Positions 21,404 through 32,158 are shown, counted from the stretch's first letter. The stretch is 64,000 bases of DNA from Candidatus Altimarinota bacterium (GCA_025210615.1 JAOARJ010000015.1:1-64000); one strand, 5' to 3'. Numbers and translations: made by a program. The notes: generated by a model not told the origin, from the sequence alone.

Positions 21404-21997
21404 ATGGGAAATTTAAGAGAAATACTATTATTTTTAAATAAAGCTGAAAAATTAAAAACTATAAAAAGACAAGTTGCAGTAAGTGATAATTCTAGGAAAG
21501 AATCGCCAGCCGAACATAGTTGGAGAATGGCTTTGATGGCGATGATTTTACATCGTGAATTAGAATTAGATTTAGATTTATTAAAGGCGATGAAAATAAT
21601 AATAGTTCATGATATTATTGAGGCTATTGCTGATGATGTTTGGATTTTGGATAAAAATGATGAGAAAGCAAAACAAAATAAGCAAGAAAAAGAATATAAA
21701 GCGGCTGATGAGATTTTTGGAATGCTTCCAAATGGTTTGTGAGATGAGTTTAAAACATTTTGGTATGAGTTTGAAGATAGTGCATCTAAGGAAGCAAGAT
21801 TTGCTAAAGCTATTGATAAAATAGAGGTTATTATACAAAGAAATGATTTATATGTAGATAACTGGGAGAGAAATGATATCTTTGATGTTTTATTGCATCG
21901 GGCTGATGATAGTGTAGAAAATTTCCCAGACTTAAAAAAACTTTGGAATCTAGTTCAAGAAGAATTAGTTAATCAAAATAATAAAAAAATAAATTAA
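21404..21997 (+). CDS. HD-domain hydrolase, YfbR/HDDC2-like
   Basis: 197 residues. The HD motifs are intact: SPAEHSWRMALMAMIL (His), IIIVHDIIEAIADD (His-Asp), and a later Asp in ARFAKAIDKIEV. Members are metal-dependent 5'-deoxynucleotidases or related phosphohydrolases. The exact substrate is unknown. Its stop codon overlaps the stop of the convergent PrsW-like gene by 2 bases in the sequence TTAA. Confidence 0.85.
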
Positions 21998-22986
21998 TCT
22001 TCAGATTTATTTTTATAAAAAATTCAAGTGATATACAAATATCCAAATATAAAATAGATAAATATTATAAAAGAAAAGCCTAAAGTAAGGGAAATGTCGA
22101 ATATCGCGTGCATTATTACAGAGAACATTAAACCTGTCAGAAATAATTTTAAAAACACCGAATTTAATTTTTTGATGTTGTATTTTTGTAATCATTGAGC
22201 GAAGTAATAAGCGACTATTGTGCTACAAGTAACGTGTACAAATACAGAAAAAATAGATCTAAAGAAAAAAGTTCAGATTAGTGAAGAGGTAATAGAATTT
22301 GAAGAATTATAGATATTTGATAGATATAAAATATTTTCTACAAATCAGAATCATAAAGCGATAAAAATGGCATATAATACAGCAGATTTTGTATCTTTTA
22401 TATAGATAAAACTTGATTCTATAAAATTAAAATGTTTGCTAACTTCTTCTATAATTCCAACTAATAAATAGTAAAATAATACTAATTTAAAGCTATTAAA
22501 AGCTGTTTCTCAAAAATTTACTCAAGAAGAAATTTCAAAATTTAAATTTGGAATAAAATTAAAAATATTAAATAAAATAAAAATAATACTAGAGATTATT
22601 ACAGAAAAAATTATTATAAATAAAATATTTTTTAAGTATATTTTAAAGCTACTAGTTACATTTTTATAAAAAAATATTAGTGAAATAAGTAACACTAAAA
22701 TTCAGATAATTAATAAAAAGCTATTCAGAGAAATAAAAAAGTTTAAACTAGATGAAAGATTATTAATATTTGCGATATTTTCAAAAATATTCAGATTTAA
22801 ATTTCAGAAATAAGCGATAATTTTATCCATATATAAAATAGGAAAAACGCTTACTCATCAAGCTAAAATACCAGAAAAAAACCTAAATCTATTAATAGGC
22901 GAATTATCAATGTACGAAAATAAATATCCCCATAGTAAAATAGGAATAAGAGCAATAAATCAGATAATAATCAGGCTTATACTCAT
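21994..22986 (-). CDS. PrsW-family intramembrane metalloprotease
   Basis: 330 residues with about eight to nine hydrophobic helices. The family motifs are visible: VGIIEEVSKHFNFIE (paired Glu), IALGFGFVENILYLS (Glu), FFRSIFSVFVHVTCS (His) and IMHAIFDI (His). PrsW proteases cleave membrane anti-sigma factors or related proteins in the membrane. The substrate here is unknown. A short two-helix protein gene lies directly upstream. Confidence 0.85.
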
Positions 22987-23004
22987 ATTTTTTAGCTTAA
23001 ATAA

Positions 23005-23217
23005 CTATTTTTTATTTTTGTAGATTTTGTAATTTCAAAAAGTGAAATAATCTCCATCATCTTTATATTTTTTTCTATTTTGACTTAAAACAAGGTGTCA
23101 GATAATAGAAGATATTCAGATGAAAACAAAAATTCATCAGATAATATAAGCAATAATATCAGGATTTATAATAATTATTATTCAAATTAATAGTGAGAAT
23201 AATCCAGAAAATAGCAT
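23005..23217 (-). CDS. Small two-helix membrane protein
   Basis: 70 residues, too short for confident family assignment. Two hydrophobic segments (LFSGLFSLLIGIIIII and IIGGIFVFIGISSIIGHLVL) are followed by a basic, aromatic tail. Four UGA-Gly codons lie in positions that make a continuous frame. It is probably co-transcribed with the PrsW-like gene (18-nt gap). Confidence 0.6.
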
Positions 23218-23293
23218 AAATATATTTTTTATTTATTAAAATTTGTGACTATATAATATAATATTTTTTAAAAAAGTAAATATTTTTGCATAA

Positions 23294-23323
23294 AAAAACT
23301 TCCCTGAAAATTAATTAGGGAAG
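23294..23323 (-). terminator. Terminator of rpsU
   Basis: On the minus strand: CTTCCCT / AGGGAAG stem followed by seven T. Confidence 0.88.
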
Positions 23324-23330
23324 AATTTTA

Positions 23331-23531
23331 TTAATCATATTGATTAGCGTTTGCTTTTCTATAAGCATCTCTAATGATTGCTTGTTCTCTTACTTTTCTT
23401 TTAGAAGGAGCTTTTACAGCGTATCTAGTAGTTTTAATTTTACTAGCCATTCTAGTTTGGAAGAACATTTTTTTGTATCTTAAGATGAATTTTTCGTTTG
23501 ATTCACCTTGATTTTTAACAGCAAAAATCAT
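23331..23531 (-). CDS. rpsU: 30S ribosomal protein S21
   Basis: 66 residues. The pattern FILRYKKMFFQTRMASKIKTTRYAVKAPSKRKVREQ is S21-like: KF..ALRRFKR becomes EKFILRYKK, with a basic helical C terminus. S21 sits at the 30S platform near the anti-Shine-Dalgarno region. The gene has a single glycine, encoded by GGT. Own promoter and terminator. Confidence 0.85.
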   Translation of the reverse strand: MIFAVKNQGESNEKFILRYKKMFFQTRMASKIKTTRYAVKAPSKRKVREQAIIRDAYRKANANQYD

Positions 23532-23641
23532 AATTATATAATTATAAGTAATAAATTAAATCGCGACTTATCAAAAAGGTTGATTTAGTTTATTCTCCAT
23601 ATCTTAGTTTTAAAATAGTACTTTTTTAAAGTTACGCAAAC

Positions 23642-23668
23642 ATTATATAGAAAAATAGTATAAGTCAA
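23642..23668 (-). promoter_or_regulatory. Promoter of rpsU
   Basis: On the minus strand: TTGACT, a 15-nt spacer, then TATAAT. The -10 region ATTTTTCTATATAAT is identical to that of the ndk promoter. It implies a leader of about 100 nt. Confidence 0.65.
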
Positions 23669-23672
23669 GTTT

Positions 23673-24677
23673 TTATTTTGCTTGTTGAAATAAAAATGTT
23701 ACAGAATTATTTTTTCAAAGTTTTATTTCTTTAAAAGGTTGGTTCATTTTTAATCTCTTTATTTTTTTTCAATCCTTGTATTCTGTAGTTTCTGTGTATC
23801 AAACTTGTGAATTTAAATCAAGAATATTTTCAGAGATATCTTTTTTAGGATTTGGGAAAAATTTTTTAAGAGATGAACCAAAACTACTTACATTAGTGTA
23901 TATTCTTCATCATTCAATTCTAACATATAATGTTTGATAACGAGCATAATCTTTATCTCAATCATTGAATTTTAAATATATTTTATAATTATATTCCGGG
24001 TTATCAGATTTTGTTAGTTTATAATCTTGTAGAAAAAGTTCTTTTTTATGGTTCCAATTTGTTATATTGTCTCTGATTGCCAACTTTCCAGATAATAATC
24101 ACACTATCTTAAATAAGGGGAGATTTAAAGTTTCATTTCACTCTGATAGTTTTTTATTAGATGTAAAATTAGATTTAAATTTTCTTGCTCATACTATTAT
24201 TTTTTTAAATAAGTTTCTTTTTTTAGAATTTTGTTCTAAATGTTGTTTACTTCTATAAAGACTTAAAAATCATTCTAATTCATCTTGATTTAACTGTTGG
24301 ATACTACTTATAATAAAGTCATAATTATCTTTATTTGGGTCAAGTAAATATTCATCTATTCAATATTCTATTTCTAAATTATATTTTGAATTACTATAAT
24401 TATCAGTTTTTGCTTGTTCAGCATCTACTTCACCTTTGATATCAGTATATCAATAACTTCATAAAGTTGTCCTAGAAGAACGAGCTTCAGCTACACTATC
24501 TCAGTTAGTAATAATTCACATCGCTATAATAGCAAAATATTGTCAATATTTACAAACCTCTCACCATATTTCTTTAGCTGTAGTACTTGGTCCTTCTGTA
24601 TTAATTTTTGTATCAGAAACCTTAGAAGTTAAAGCTTCTGGAATTATATCAGGTCATGTTTTAAATTCTTCAGCCAT
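23673..24677 (-). CDS. Hypothetical protein, 334 residues
   Basis: Unrecognised. It is predicted cytosolic: no signal peptide, one moderately hydrophobic stretch near residues 45-60 (YFAIIAMGIITNG). A helical middle (LSLYRSKQHLEQNSKKRNLF) leads to a beta-rich C-terminal half (YKIYLKFNDGDKDYARY, LYVRIEGGRIYTNVSS). Many UGA-Gly codons are read through smoothly. It has its own promoter and stands between rpsU and the divergent tmk. Confidence 0.65.
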
Positions 24678-24703
24678 AATATTTTTTTATAAAAATAGAT
24701 TAT

Positions 24704-24731
24704 ATTATACTCATAATAATTATTGGGGCAA
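24704..24731 (-). promoter_or_regulatory. Promoter of hypothetical gene 24677
   Basis: On the minus strand: TTGCCC, a 16-nt spacer, then TATAAT. Confidence 0.45.
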
Positions 24732-24737
24732 ATTGAT

Positions 24738-24765
24738 TTGCTTTTTATTAATAGTTTGTTATATT
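24738..24765 (+). promoter_or_regulatory. Promoter of tmk
   Basis: TTGCTT, a 16-nt spacer, then TATATT, 32 nt before tmk. It lies back to back with the promoter at 24704. Confidence 0.5.
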
Positions 24766-24797
24766 AATTTTAATATATTTTTTAAAAATAGTCAAAA

Positions 24798-25451
24798 ATG
24801 TTTGTAGTTATTGATGGAATTGATTGAAGCGGGAAGTGAACTCAAGTAAAACTTGTTAAAAAAGAGTTAGAAAAATGATGAAAAACAGTAAAAATTATAG
24901 ATTATCCGAGATACTGAGAAAAGGCTTGTTATTTCGTAGAAAAATATTTAAATTGAGAATATGGTAAGTATGTAGAGCCTAAAACGGCTAGTTTATTTTA
25001 TGCTGTCGATAGATATGATTCTAGCTTTGAATTACGCGAGGATTTAGAAAAATATGACTATATTATAGGGAATAGATATGTGTCTTCGTCAATGATTCAT
25101 CAAGCAGGAAAAATAGAAGATTTAAAAAAATTAGAAGATTATCTTGATTGGTTATATGATTTAGAATATAATGTTTTGGCTCTACCTCAACCAGAAAAAG
25201 TATTATTTTTAGATGTAGCACCAGAAGTGAGTGCTAAATTGTTATTAAAAAAAGAAAAGAGAGATTATATAAAAAATAGTGATAATTTAGATTTACATGA
25301 AGCAGACAAAAATCATTTAAAAAACGCTTATAATAGAGCAGTATTCGTAGCTGAAAAATATGATGATTGGATAAGAATAGAATGTACAAAAGATAATGAA
25401 ATAAAATCAAGAGAAGAAATAACACAGCTTATTCTAAGCCAAATTAAATAA
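24798..25451 (+). CDS. tmk: Thymidylate kinase
   Basis: 217 residues. Phosphorylates dTMP to dTDP with ATP. The P-loop FVVIDGIDGSGKGTQVKLV (residues about 7-15) contains two UGA-Gly. The substrate motif IIDYPRYG replaces the usual TREPGG, as in some archaeal-type or divergent TMP kinases. YDYIIGNRYVSSSMIHQAGK is the DR(Y/W) region, and VLFLDVAPEVSAKLL precedes the lid. An alpha/beta hydrolase gene follows after 27 nt. Confidence 0.9.
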
Positions 25452-25478
25452 AAAATAATAATTATTAATTTTATAATT

Positions 25479-26237
25479 ATGATTTCAAAAAAAATATTAG
25501 TAGATGAGATTCCTTTAAATATAGTTGTATCAGATTTTTTTCATAAAGAAGAAGATACTGTTATTTTTTTACATTGATGGTGACAAAATGCTAAAACTTT
25601 TGATGATTTAATGAAAAGATTTGAAAAAGAAAAAAAGAGTTTTGTAGCAATCGATTTTCCTTGATTTTGATTGACTCCATTGCCAAAATGAATTTGGTGA
25701 GTGAGAGAATATTGTTTATTTTTAAAATCAGCTTTAGATAAATTATGAGTGAAAAAAGCTACTTTTATAAGCCATTCTTTTGGTTGAAGAGTTTTGATAT
25801 ATTTAAATAATTTATATCCTGAAAAAGTAGAAAAAAATATCTTTATAGCTTCAGCTTGAATAAAACCAGAGTTTAATAAAATAAAATTAGCTATAATTAA
25901 ATTATGAAAATGGATTTTTAAAATTCCATGATTAAAAAAAATTTGAAATAAAATAAGGAATAAAGTTGCTTCTAGAGATTATTTAGCTAGTTGAGAATTA
26001 CAACAAATTTTCTTAAAAACTATAAACGAAGATTTAAAAGAGAAAATAAAAAATATTCAGGCAGATTCATTATTAATTCGGGGAGATAAAGATTCAGAAA
26101 CTCCAATAGAAGATTGAAGATGGTTTAATAAAAATATAAAAAATAGTGAATTATTAGAGCTAAAATGAACACATTTTATTTATTTAGAAGAGCCAGAAAT
26201 CATTTTTAATAATATAAATAAATTCTTAGAAAAATAA
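25479..26237 (+). CDS. Alpha/beta hydrolase
   Basis: 252 residues with the classic fold: VIFLHGWGQNAKTFDDLM (oxyanion region HGWG), VAIDFPGFGLTPLP, the nucleophile elbow ATFISHSFGGRVLI (Ser in HSFGG), a late Asp in LLIRGDKDSETPIED, and the catalytic His in LKGTHFIYLEEPE. Probably an esterase, lipase or related acyl hydrolase with unknown substrate. UGA supplies the glycines of the HGWG and SFGG motifs. Confidence 0.88.
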
Positions 26238-26263
26238 AAAGCTAATTAATTTTTAGCTTTTTT
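26237..26263. terminator. Bidirectional terminator 26237/26246
   Basis: AAAAGCTAA / TTAGCTTTT stem between convergent genes, with T-runs on both strands. Confidence 0.75.
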
Positions 26264-26626
26264 ATAATATTTTGATTCTAAATAGAATGAAAATTTTTTT
26301 CTTTTAATTATACAATAGGTTATATGTGGTATAAAATCAATAAAAAAATGTAAAAAAAATAGAGGAAAAAATTTATTATAATTTCAGTGATCTTGGTGAA
26401 GGTAGTATAAATCATCTTTTTTTACTGCGTGAATATGTTTCCAAAATGAATAACTTTTTAAGCTTTTTGTTTTTCAAGAAATATGAAGAACATTAAAATC
26501 CTTTTTAAAATATTTATTTATTTTTTGAAAATCCTGTTCTTTTAGAATTAAAAAAGTTCTAGGGTAGGCAAAGAACTTTTTATAATTATTTTCTAAACAA
26601 TATTTCCAGATTTCTTTTTCAGTCAT
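26246..26626 (-). CDS. Hypothetical basic protein
   Basis: 126 residues, unrecognised. Rich in Lys, Phe and Tyr; SFWKHIHAVKKDDLYYLHQD and a hydrophobic stretch PLFFLHFFIDFIPHITY suggest a membrane-associated segment. Only two UGA-Gly codons. It ends inside the shared terminator. The next minus-strand gene upstream ends 27 nt away, so co-transcription with 26653 is likely. Confidence 0.55.
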
Positions 26627-26652
26627 TTTTTATTTGTAAAAAATTATTTAAT

Positions 26653-27048
26653 TTATTTTATTAATTTTTTTATAAATTTTTTAACCATTTTTTGAACTTG
26701 TTGTAATATTGAAGTTTTTTCTTTAAGAAACTCTGGTAGCTCAGCTTCTTTATATTTTCAAGATAATATATCTTCGACAAATTGGTTTGTTTTTTCCTGT
26801 GTTATGCTTGCTGCGTATGTTATTCTTTCCTCTGTATTTTCAATACTATCTAGCATATTTCTAAAAAGTTCTCTGAATGGTTTTGCTCAATCTTCATCTT
26901 CTAATTTTTCTGCAGCAAGAATTAGAGAACTAGTTGTAACAAGCAATTGCTTTATTTCAGAAACATCTTTTAAAGATTTAAAACCTTTGGCCTTATCTAC
27001 AACATGGTCATAAAATTCAGTACTAAGTTTATCTGCTAAACTAGACAT
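26653..27048 (-). CDS. Hypothetical helical protein
   Basis: 131 residues, unrecognised and predicted almost wholly helical (LADKLSTEFYDHVVDKAKGF; ELFRNMLDSIENTEERITY). The C terminus is Lys-rich with an amphipathic helix (QVQKMVKKFIKKLIK). No signal peptide. It is flanked by two other small minus-strand unknowns (26246 and 27113), which may form one transcript from the promoter at 27754. Confidence 0.6.
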
Positions 27049-27112
27049 ATTTTCAATAGTTAACAACTAAGACGGTATTATAATTATTTATTTGAGTTTG
27101 TAAAAAATTTTT

Positions 27113-27721
27113 TTACATTACTTGTTTTTGAGGTATATCTTCTTCTCTTATTTCTTCATGAGTTGTTTTTATTCAAGCACTTATAGGGATTACCTTTGAT
27201 TCTTTTGTCTTTGCTTTTGGTTTTTCAGCTATTCTTCTTTTTTCTTTAGCTTCGGCTACTGCATTTTCTCTTTCTTTTTTAGCTGCTTCTTCGTTTGCTG
27301 CTCTTTCTTCTCTATCAATTTTTGCATATTCTTCCATTTTCTTTAGTACAGGAGCCCTTTCAAGAAGTCTTTTATCTATTATTTCATTCGCTTTGTATCT
27401 AGCTTTTCTTATTTCTGACTTAATTGTTTTTTTTGTTTTTCTTCATTTATAATCTAACATTATACATTCATCTAATAGGTTATAGTCTTTTGCTAATTGT
27501 TCAGCTTTTAATACCAAATTAGAGGGATTATATAAGTTACTTTTATTTCTTGCTGTTTGTAATATTTCAATTACTTGTATCATTATTTTTATACGTGAAT
27601 AATCTGTTTCTGAACTCCTTATTTTTTCAACTTTTTTAGCTAATTGTTCTCATATAGTGAAACTTTCACTATCATAGTTAGTAAATTGTGGTTCATAAGA
27701 GCTAGATGTGTTAGGTGTCAT
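27113..27721 (-). CDS. Coiled-coil hypothetical protein
   Basis: 202 residues, unrecognised. An N-terminal Ser/Thr/Pro-rich segment is followed by long charged helices typical of a coiled coil (KKMEEYAKIDREERAANEE; AKKERENAVAEAKEKRR). The frame carries three UGA-Gly codons. It is the first gene of a likely three-gene minus-strand unit, behind a strong promoter. The function is unknown. Confidence 0.6.
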
Positions 27722-27753
27722 TGTTAAATAATTTATAGAAATAAATTTTATAG

Positions 27754-27781
27754 TTTATATGAATAAAAAAGCTTTTGTCAA
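27754..27781 (-). promoter_or_regulatory. Promoter of the coiled-coil gene unit
   Basis: On the minus strand: TTGACA (perfect -35), a 16-nt spacer, then TATAAA. Confidence 0.65.
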
Positions 27782-27797
27782 GAAAAAAATATTAACC

Positions 27798-27825
27798 TTG
27801 AAAAAAATCCCTTTTTTAATATAAT
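27798..27825 (+). promoter_or_regulatory. Promoter of hrcA
   Basis: TTGAAA, a 16-nt spacer, then TATAAT. No CIRCE inverted repeat (TTAGCACTC-N9-GAGTGCTAA) is near it. Confidence 0.65.
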
Positions 27826-27877
27826 TTAGCTAGTATAAAAAATTTGATCAATAATTTAGATAAAAATAATTATTTTT

Positions 27878-28579
27878 ATGCAAGAATTAACACCTAGAAA
27901 TATTGACATTTTAAGGCTTATTATTGAGGAATACTTAAATTCTTGAGAATTAGTATGAAGTCAAAAACTACTCAAGAAGTATGATTTGTGAGTTAGTCCT
28001 GCGACAGTTCGTAATGATATGGCGAAGTTAGAAGAATATGAACTTATTTTTCAACCATATAATTCAGCGGGAAGATTTCCGACTTCAAAGGGATTACGCG
28101 TATTTATTAATCATATGATGAAAGCTAGGCCTGATTATTTTATAGCGCCAGTAAATCAAAATTTATTTAATTATGACTGAAACGCGAGTTTGGAGAATAA
28201 AATCCATTCGATAGTCTATAATTTGGCAAATGCTACGAAAGAAATAGCCTTTTTAGTTATTCCAGAAGAAGGGATTTCTAGATATGCTTGAGTACCGCAT
28301 TTTATAGAGAAAAATCAAAAAGCTTTTTGAGAAAATGTTTTAAATATCATAAAAATTTTGGAAGAAAAAAATAGTTTTATCGCTTTTATAAAGTCTTTGT
28401 GAGCTTCTGAGCAAGTGAGCGTTTTTGTTTGAGAAGAAAATATGATTGCATATTTAAAAGATTTTTCTATAATCATAAAGAAGATAAATTTATCTTGAAA
28501 AACTTGATACGTATGATTAATCGGTTCACTCAGAATGGATTATTCATTTAATATATCTGCGATAAGGGGAATAGTATAA
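27878..28579 (+). CDS. hrcA: Heat-shock repressor HrcA, shortened
   Basis: 233 residues against about 340 in most bacteria. The N-terminal winged helix is well kept (LTPRNIDILRLIIEEYLNSG; YDLGVSPATVRNDMAKLEEY; SAGRFPTSKGLRVFI). The C-terminal end LSGKTGYVGLIGSLRMDYSF also matches HrcA. The missing length is in the middle (dimerisation/GAF-like part). HrcA normally represses groE and dnaK via CIRCE; no chaperone gene is in the window. Its stop TAA overlaps the ATG of the next gene. Confidence 0.85.
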
Positions 28580-30060
28580 TGAAAAAATATGAAATGTGGT
28601 TTAGTTTACTAAAAATTCCACTAGATTTTTTGATAGTATTTTGTGCATTTTATCTAGCTCGTGACATCAGGCTTGTCGCGGACTTTTTGCCATTTATAAA
28701 TCTTCCTATTCAAACAATAGACAATATAAATTTATTAAAATTCGCTATAACATGAGGATTATTATATGTTTTTATTTTTTCAATGCATAATCTATATTCT
28801 CTAAAAATCACAAGTTCAAAGATAAAAGAACTGATAGATGTCGTTAGATATTCGATTTATTGGTTTATTTTTTATTCAGCTATTATTTATTTTTCAAAAG
28901 ATTTTGTATATGAATTTGCGATTCCTAGATTAGTTGTTTGATATACTCTTATTTTGTCTATAATTTTCGCTATTTTATCAAGAATTTTCTTAAATATTTT
29001 CCAAAATATATTATTAAAGCGTTGAATTTTAGATAAAAGAAAAATAGTTTTAATTACTAAACAAAAAGACAAAAATATAAAACAAATTCTAGAAGATATA
29101 AACAGAAGTTGAGTTTATAATTTGCTTTGATATAGCAATACTAAACAGTTAAAAACCTCTAAATTAAATTATGTTTGAGATATAGAAGAATTAAAAAATT
29201 TGATGAAAAATAGGCTTATAGATGAAGTGATACTACTCGATAGTAATTTTACAAAGAAAGAATTATATGAAATTTGGGATTATTCGCGTATTTATGGGAT
29301 AAGATATAGATATGTTACGAATAATTTTGATGTGACTAAAACTAATACCGAAGTTTCTTTACTACACGAAATTCCTTTAATAGAGATAAAAAATACGCCA
29401 TTAGATGCTTGGTGAAAAGTATGGAAAAGATTTTTTGATACGCTTGTATCTGGTATTGCTTTTGTTTTATTATTGCCATTTTTTATAGTTATAGCAATTT
29501 TAATAAAAATAGAAGACCCAAGTGGACCTGTTATTTATAAAAATAGGAGAGTTGGGCAAAAATGAAAAGAATTTTTCCTTTATAAATTCAGATATATGAA
29601 GTGGAAATATTGCGTGAAAGATAGCTATGGAATAAGTAAAGACCAAGATGATGCGCTTAAATTTGAAGAGCAGTTAATAGAAAATTCTTCAGATAGAACT
29701 TGACCACTATATAAAATAAAAAATGACCCTAGAAAGACAAAAATAGGAGCTTTTATAGAAAAATGGTCGATAGATGAATTACCGCAATTAATGAATGTAA
29801 TTAAGTGAGAAATGAGTCTTGTTTGACCTAGACCGCATCAACCGAGAGAAGTAGAAAAATATGATTTTAGAGAGAATAGGGTATTGACTATAAAACCGTG
29901 AATAACAGGTATGGCTCAAGTAAATTGAAGAGAGAAAAATACTTTTGAAGATGAAGTTAGACTTGATATTTTCTATATTGAAAACTGGAGTTTACTCCTT
30001 GATTTAAAAATTATTTTAAAGACGATTTCAGTTGTTTTTAGAAGAGGATTTAAGAAATAA
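28579..30060 (+). CDS. Polyprenyl-phosphate sugar-1-phosphate transferase (WcaJ/WbaP-like)
   Basis: 493 residues. Four to five N-terminal membrane helices, a Rossmann-like CoA-binding-type middle domain, and a C-terminal bacterial sugar transferase domain: [20 protein letters not shown] helix, [38 protein letters not shown] and [20 protein letters not shown] followed by GPRPHQPRE. Such enzymes start lipid-linked glycan synthesis at the inner membrane. The ATG overlaps the hrcA stop (TAATG), so the two are translationally coupled. Confidence 0.92.
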
Positions 30061-30087
30061 AATTTATTTAATAATTTCAATAAGGCT

Positions 30088-30747
30088 ATGGTAGAAATAG
30101 ATGGACAAACTTCAGAAATTTATAAGTGAGATAAAAAGGCAAAAATTGAAACAAGGGAAGTTGTTTCAGTAGTTGCTGATAATGTAAAAGAATGACTAGA
30201 TATTGCTGATTTAGAAAATGAATTATCAAGTTATTTTGAGAATATAGAGGTCTCAGAAGGTTTAATTATTACTGTTAAAGCTAGTTGTGATGCAGATAGA
30301 ACTGCCCAGTGATTAGGAAAAATAAGAGAACTTTGAATTTGACTTGAAAGTTTTTTATTAGATTGTAAAGAATCCAAAATAACGAAAAAAGTAGCTGAGA
30401 AGTTAGTTCTAATAAATATAAAAAATTTATTTTTAGAATTTGATTTTAGAACGGATATTCCTAATGATTTCTTTGCAAAATTAGAGGAATTTAAATGAGA
30501 AAGTATTTTTATAGATTGGTGATGAATTATTGATGAAAATATAGCTCAAAGTTTAGTTAATATGAATGAGTGTAGAATTATTGAAATTGCTTGTGTTTTG
30601 TCAGAAGATAATTTAGAATTAGTAGAGTGTTTATCTCAAAATAAAGGTAGTTGAAAACAAATTATTATTAATAATACTTGACCAGAATTATCAGACGACA
30701 CTATTAGTGAATTAGAAGATGCATGAATAATTGTTCAAATTTATTAA
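30088..30747 (+). CDS. Hypothetical protein in the hrcA unit
   Basis: 219 residues, unrecognised. No membrane segment. It alternates predicted beta strands and helices, with a Rossmann-like feel in the second half (SIFIDWGGIIDENIAQSL; CRIIEIACVLSEDNLELVEC; QIIINNTGPELSDDTISELE). UGA-Gly codons are frequent. It follows the sugar transferase by 27 nt and precedes the EamA gene by 19 nt, so it probably belongs to the same transcript. Confidence 0.6.
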
Positions 30748-30766
30748 TTAAATAATAAATAATTTT

Positions 30767-31609
30767 ATGTGGTATTTTCCGATTGTTTCTGCGATTTTAG
30801 AGAGAACTTGAAAATTAGTAGATAAATTTCATTTTAATAAATTTAAAAATTTAAAACCAACTACTGCGGTAGTACTGGTTTTTTTATGAATGCTTAGTTA
30901 CTGCACGATTTATACTTTGTTATTTAATACAAATTTTCCGCCATTATCTAGTAATGTGATTTGATTATTATTGTTAATGATTTGATTTTCCTATTTTCAA
31001 AATTATTTTGAATTTAAATGATTAAAAATAGTTGATTTATCTGTTAGAGAACCTATTAATTTATTAAAACATATTTTTACAGGATTATTAATCTTTATTT
31101 TATTTCAAGATGAAAGAAATATATCTCATCTAGTATGAATTATTCTAGCTAGTTTAGTTACTATAGCATTTAACTTTGATTATAAAAAATTTAAAATAAA
31201 ATTTAATTCTTGAGTGATTTATGTTATTTTATCTTGTTTTTTCTCATCAAGTATTGTTATAGTTACTAAATATTTGCTAGAAATTTTATCTCCGGAGCAT
31301 ATTTTTTTATTTAGAATAATTTGAGTATTTTTATTGATGAATTTAACACAAAATATATTTAGAGAAAATCTAACAAAAGAGAATGTAGGATTATGATTAT
31401 TATCAGGATTATTTTATTTTTCTTCTAATTTATTGTATATTTATTCTTATAAAGATTTGTGAGTAAATTTTACTATATTATTAATGTTTATTTGACCTAT
31501 TTTTACTTATTTAGTCAGTTATTTTATACTAAAAGAACAAGTGAGAAAAAAAGATATTTTATTATCAGCAATATTATTAGGGATTATAATAACTACTTTA
31601 ATAAAATAA
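30767..31609 (+). CDS. EamA/DMT-family membrane transporter
   Basis: 280 residues with ten predicted hydrophobic helices in two five-helix halves. The halves are separated near FDYKKFKIKFNSGVIYVILS, and the C terminus LKEQVRKKDILLSAILLGII is typical of the second EamA half. DMT transporters export or exchange small metabolites. Substrate unknown. Last gene of the likely hrcA-to-EamA unit, followed by a strong terminator. Confidence 0.8.
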
Positions 31610-31624
31610 ATTTAATTTTCAAAT

Positions 31625-31655
31625 AAAAAACTCTAGCGATAAACTAGAGTTTTAA
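31625..31655. terminator. Bidirectional terminator EamA / ndk
   Basis: CTCTAG / CTAGAG core stem extended by A and T, T-rich on both strands. Confidence 0.85.
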
Positions 31656-31669
31656 TTTTTAGAAACTTT

Positions 31670-32113
31670 TTATAAAGTATCATCAGAAATTTTACTATAT
31701 TCAAAAACATCTTGTCCTTTGAAGAATCTTTGTAATTCAACTTTTGCAGTATCTTCACTATCTGAAGCGTGCATAATGTTAGCATCAATTGTCATACCAA
31801 AGTCACCTCTGATAGTACCTGGTTGAGCTTCTTGTGGATTAGTAGCTCCTGCAACAGTTCTAACAACTGAGATAGCATTTTCTCCGCTAACAGCTAAAGC
31901 AACAACTGGACAACTAGTCATATATTCTTTTAACATAGGGAAAAATGGTTTATCCATAAGGAAATCATAATGTTCATTGATGATAGCATCATCTAATTGC
32001 ATCATTTTTAGACCATTGATTTTTAATCCTTTTCTTTCAAGTCTAGCAATAACTTTTCAAATTAAACTTCTTTGAACAGTATCTGGTTTCAATAGAATTA
32101 ATGTAGTTTGCAT
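31670..32113 (-). CDS. ndk: Nucleoside diphosphate kinase
   Basis: 147 residues. It transfers phosphate from ATP to nucleoside diphosphates through a phosphohistidine. The start MQTTLILLKPDTVQRSLIGK, the active-site NIMHASDS (His about 115) and the FFKGQDVFEY end are canonical. The start at 32113 is chosen because it recovers the LIL-KPD N terminus across a UGA-Gly. Only one of nine glycines uses UGA, far below the L9 gene. Own promoter. Confidence 0.97.
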
Positions 32114-32158
32114 ATTTTTTTTATTAAAATTTAAAATAATTTTCAAAAATACGAGATA

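Noticed and set aside
27722-27877. CIRCE element before hrcA
   Set aside because: No TTAGCACTC / GAGTGCTAA pair found in the gap on either strand.
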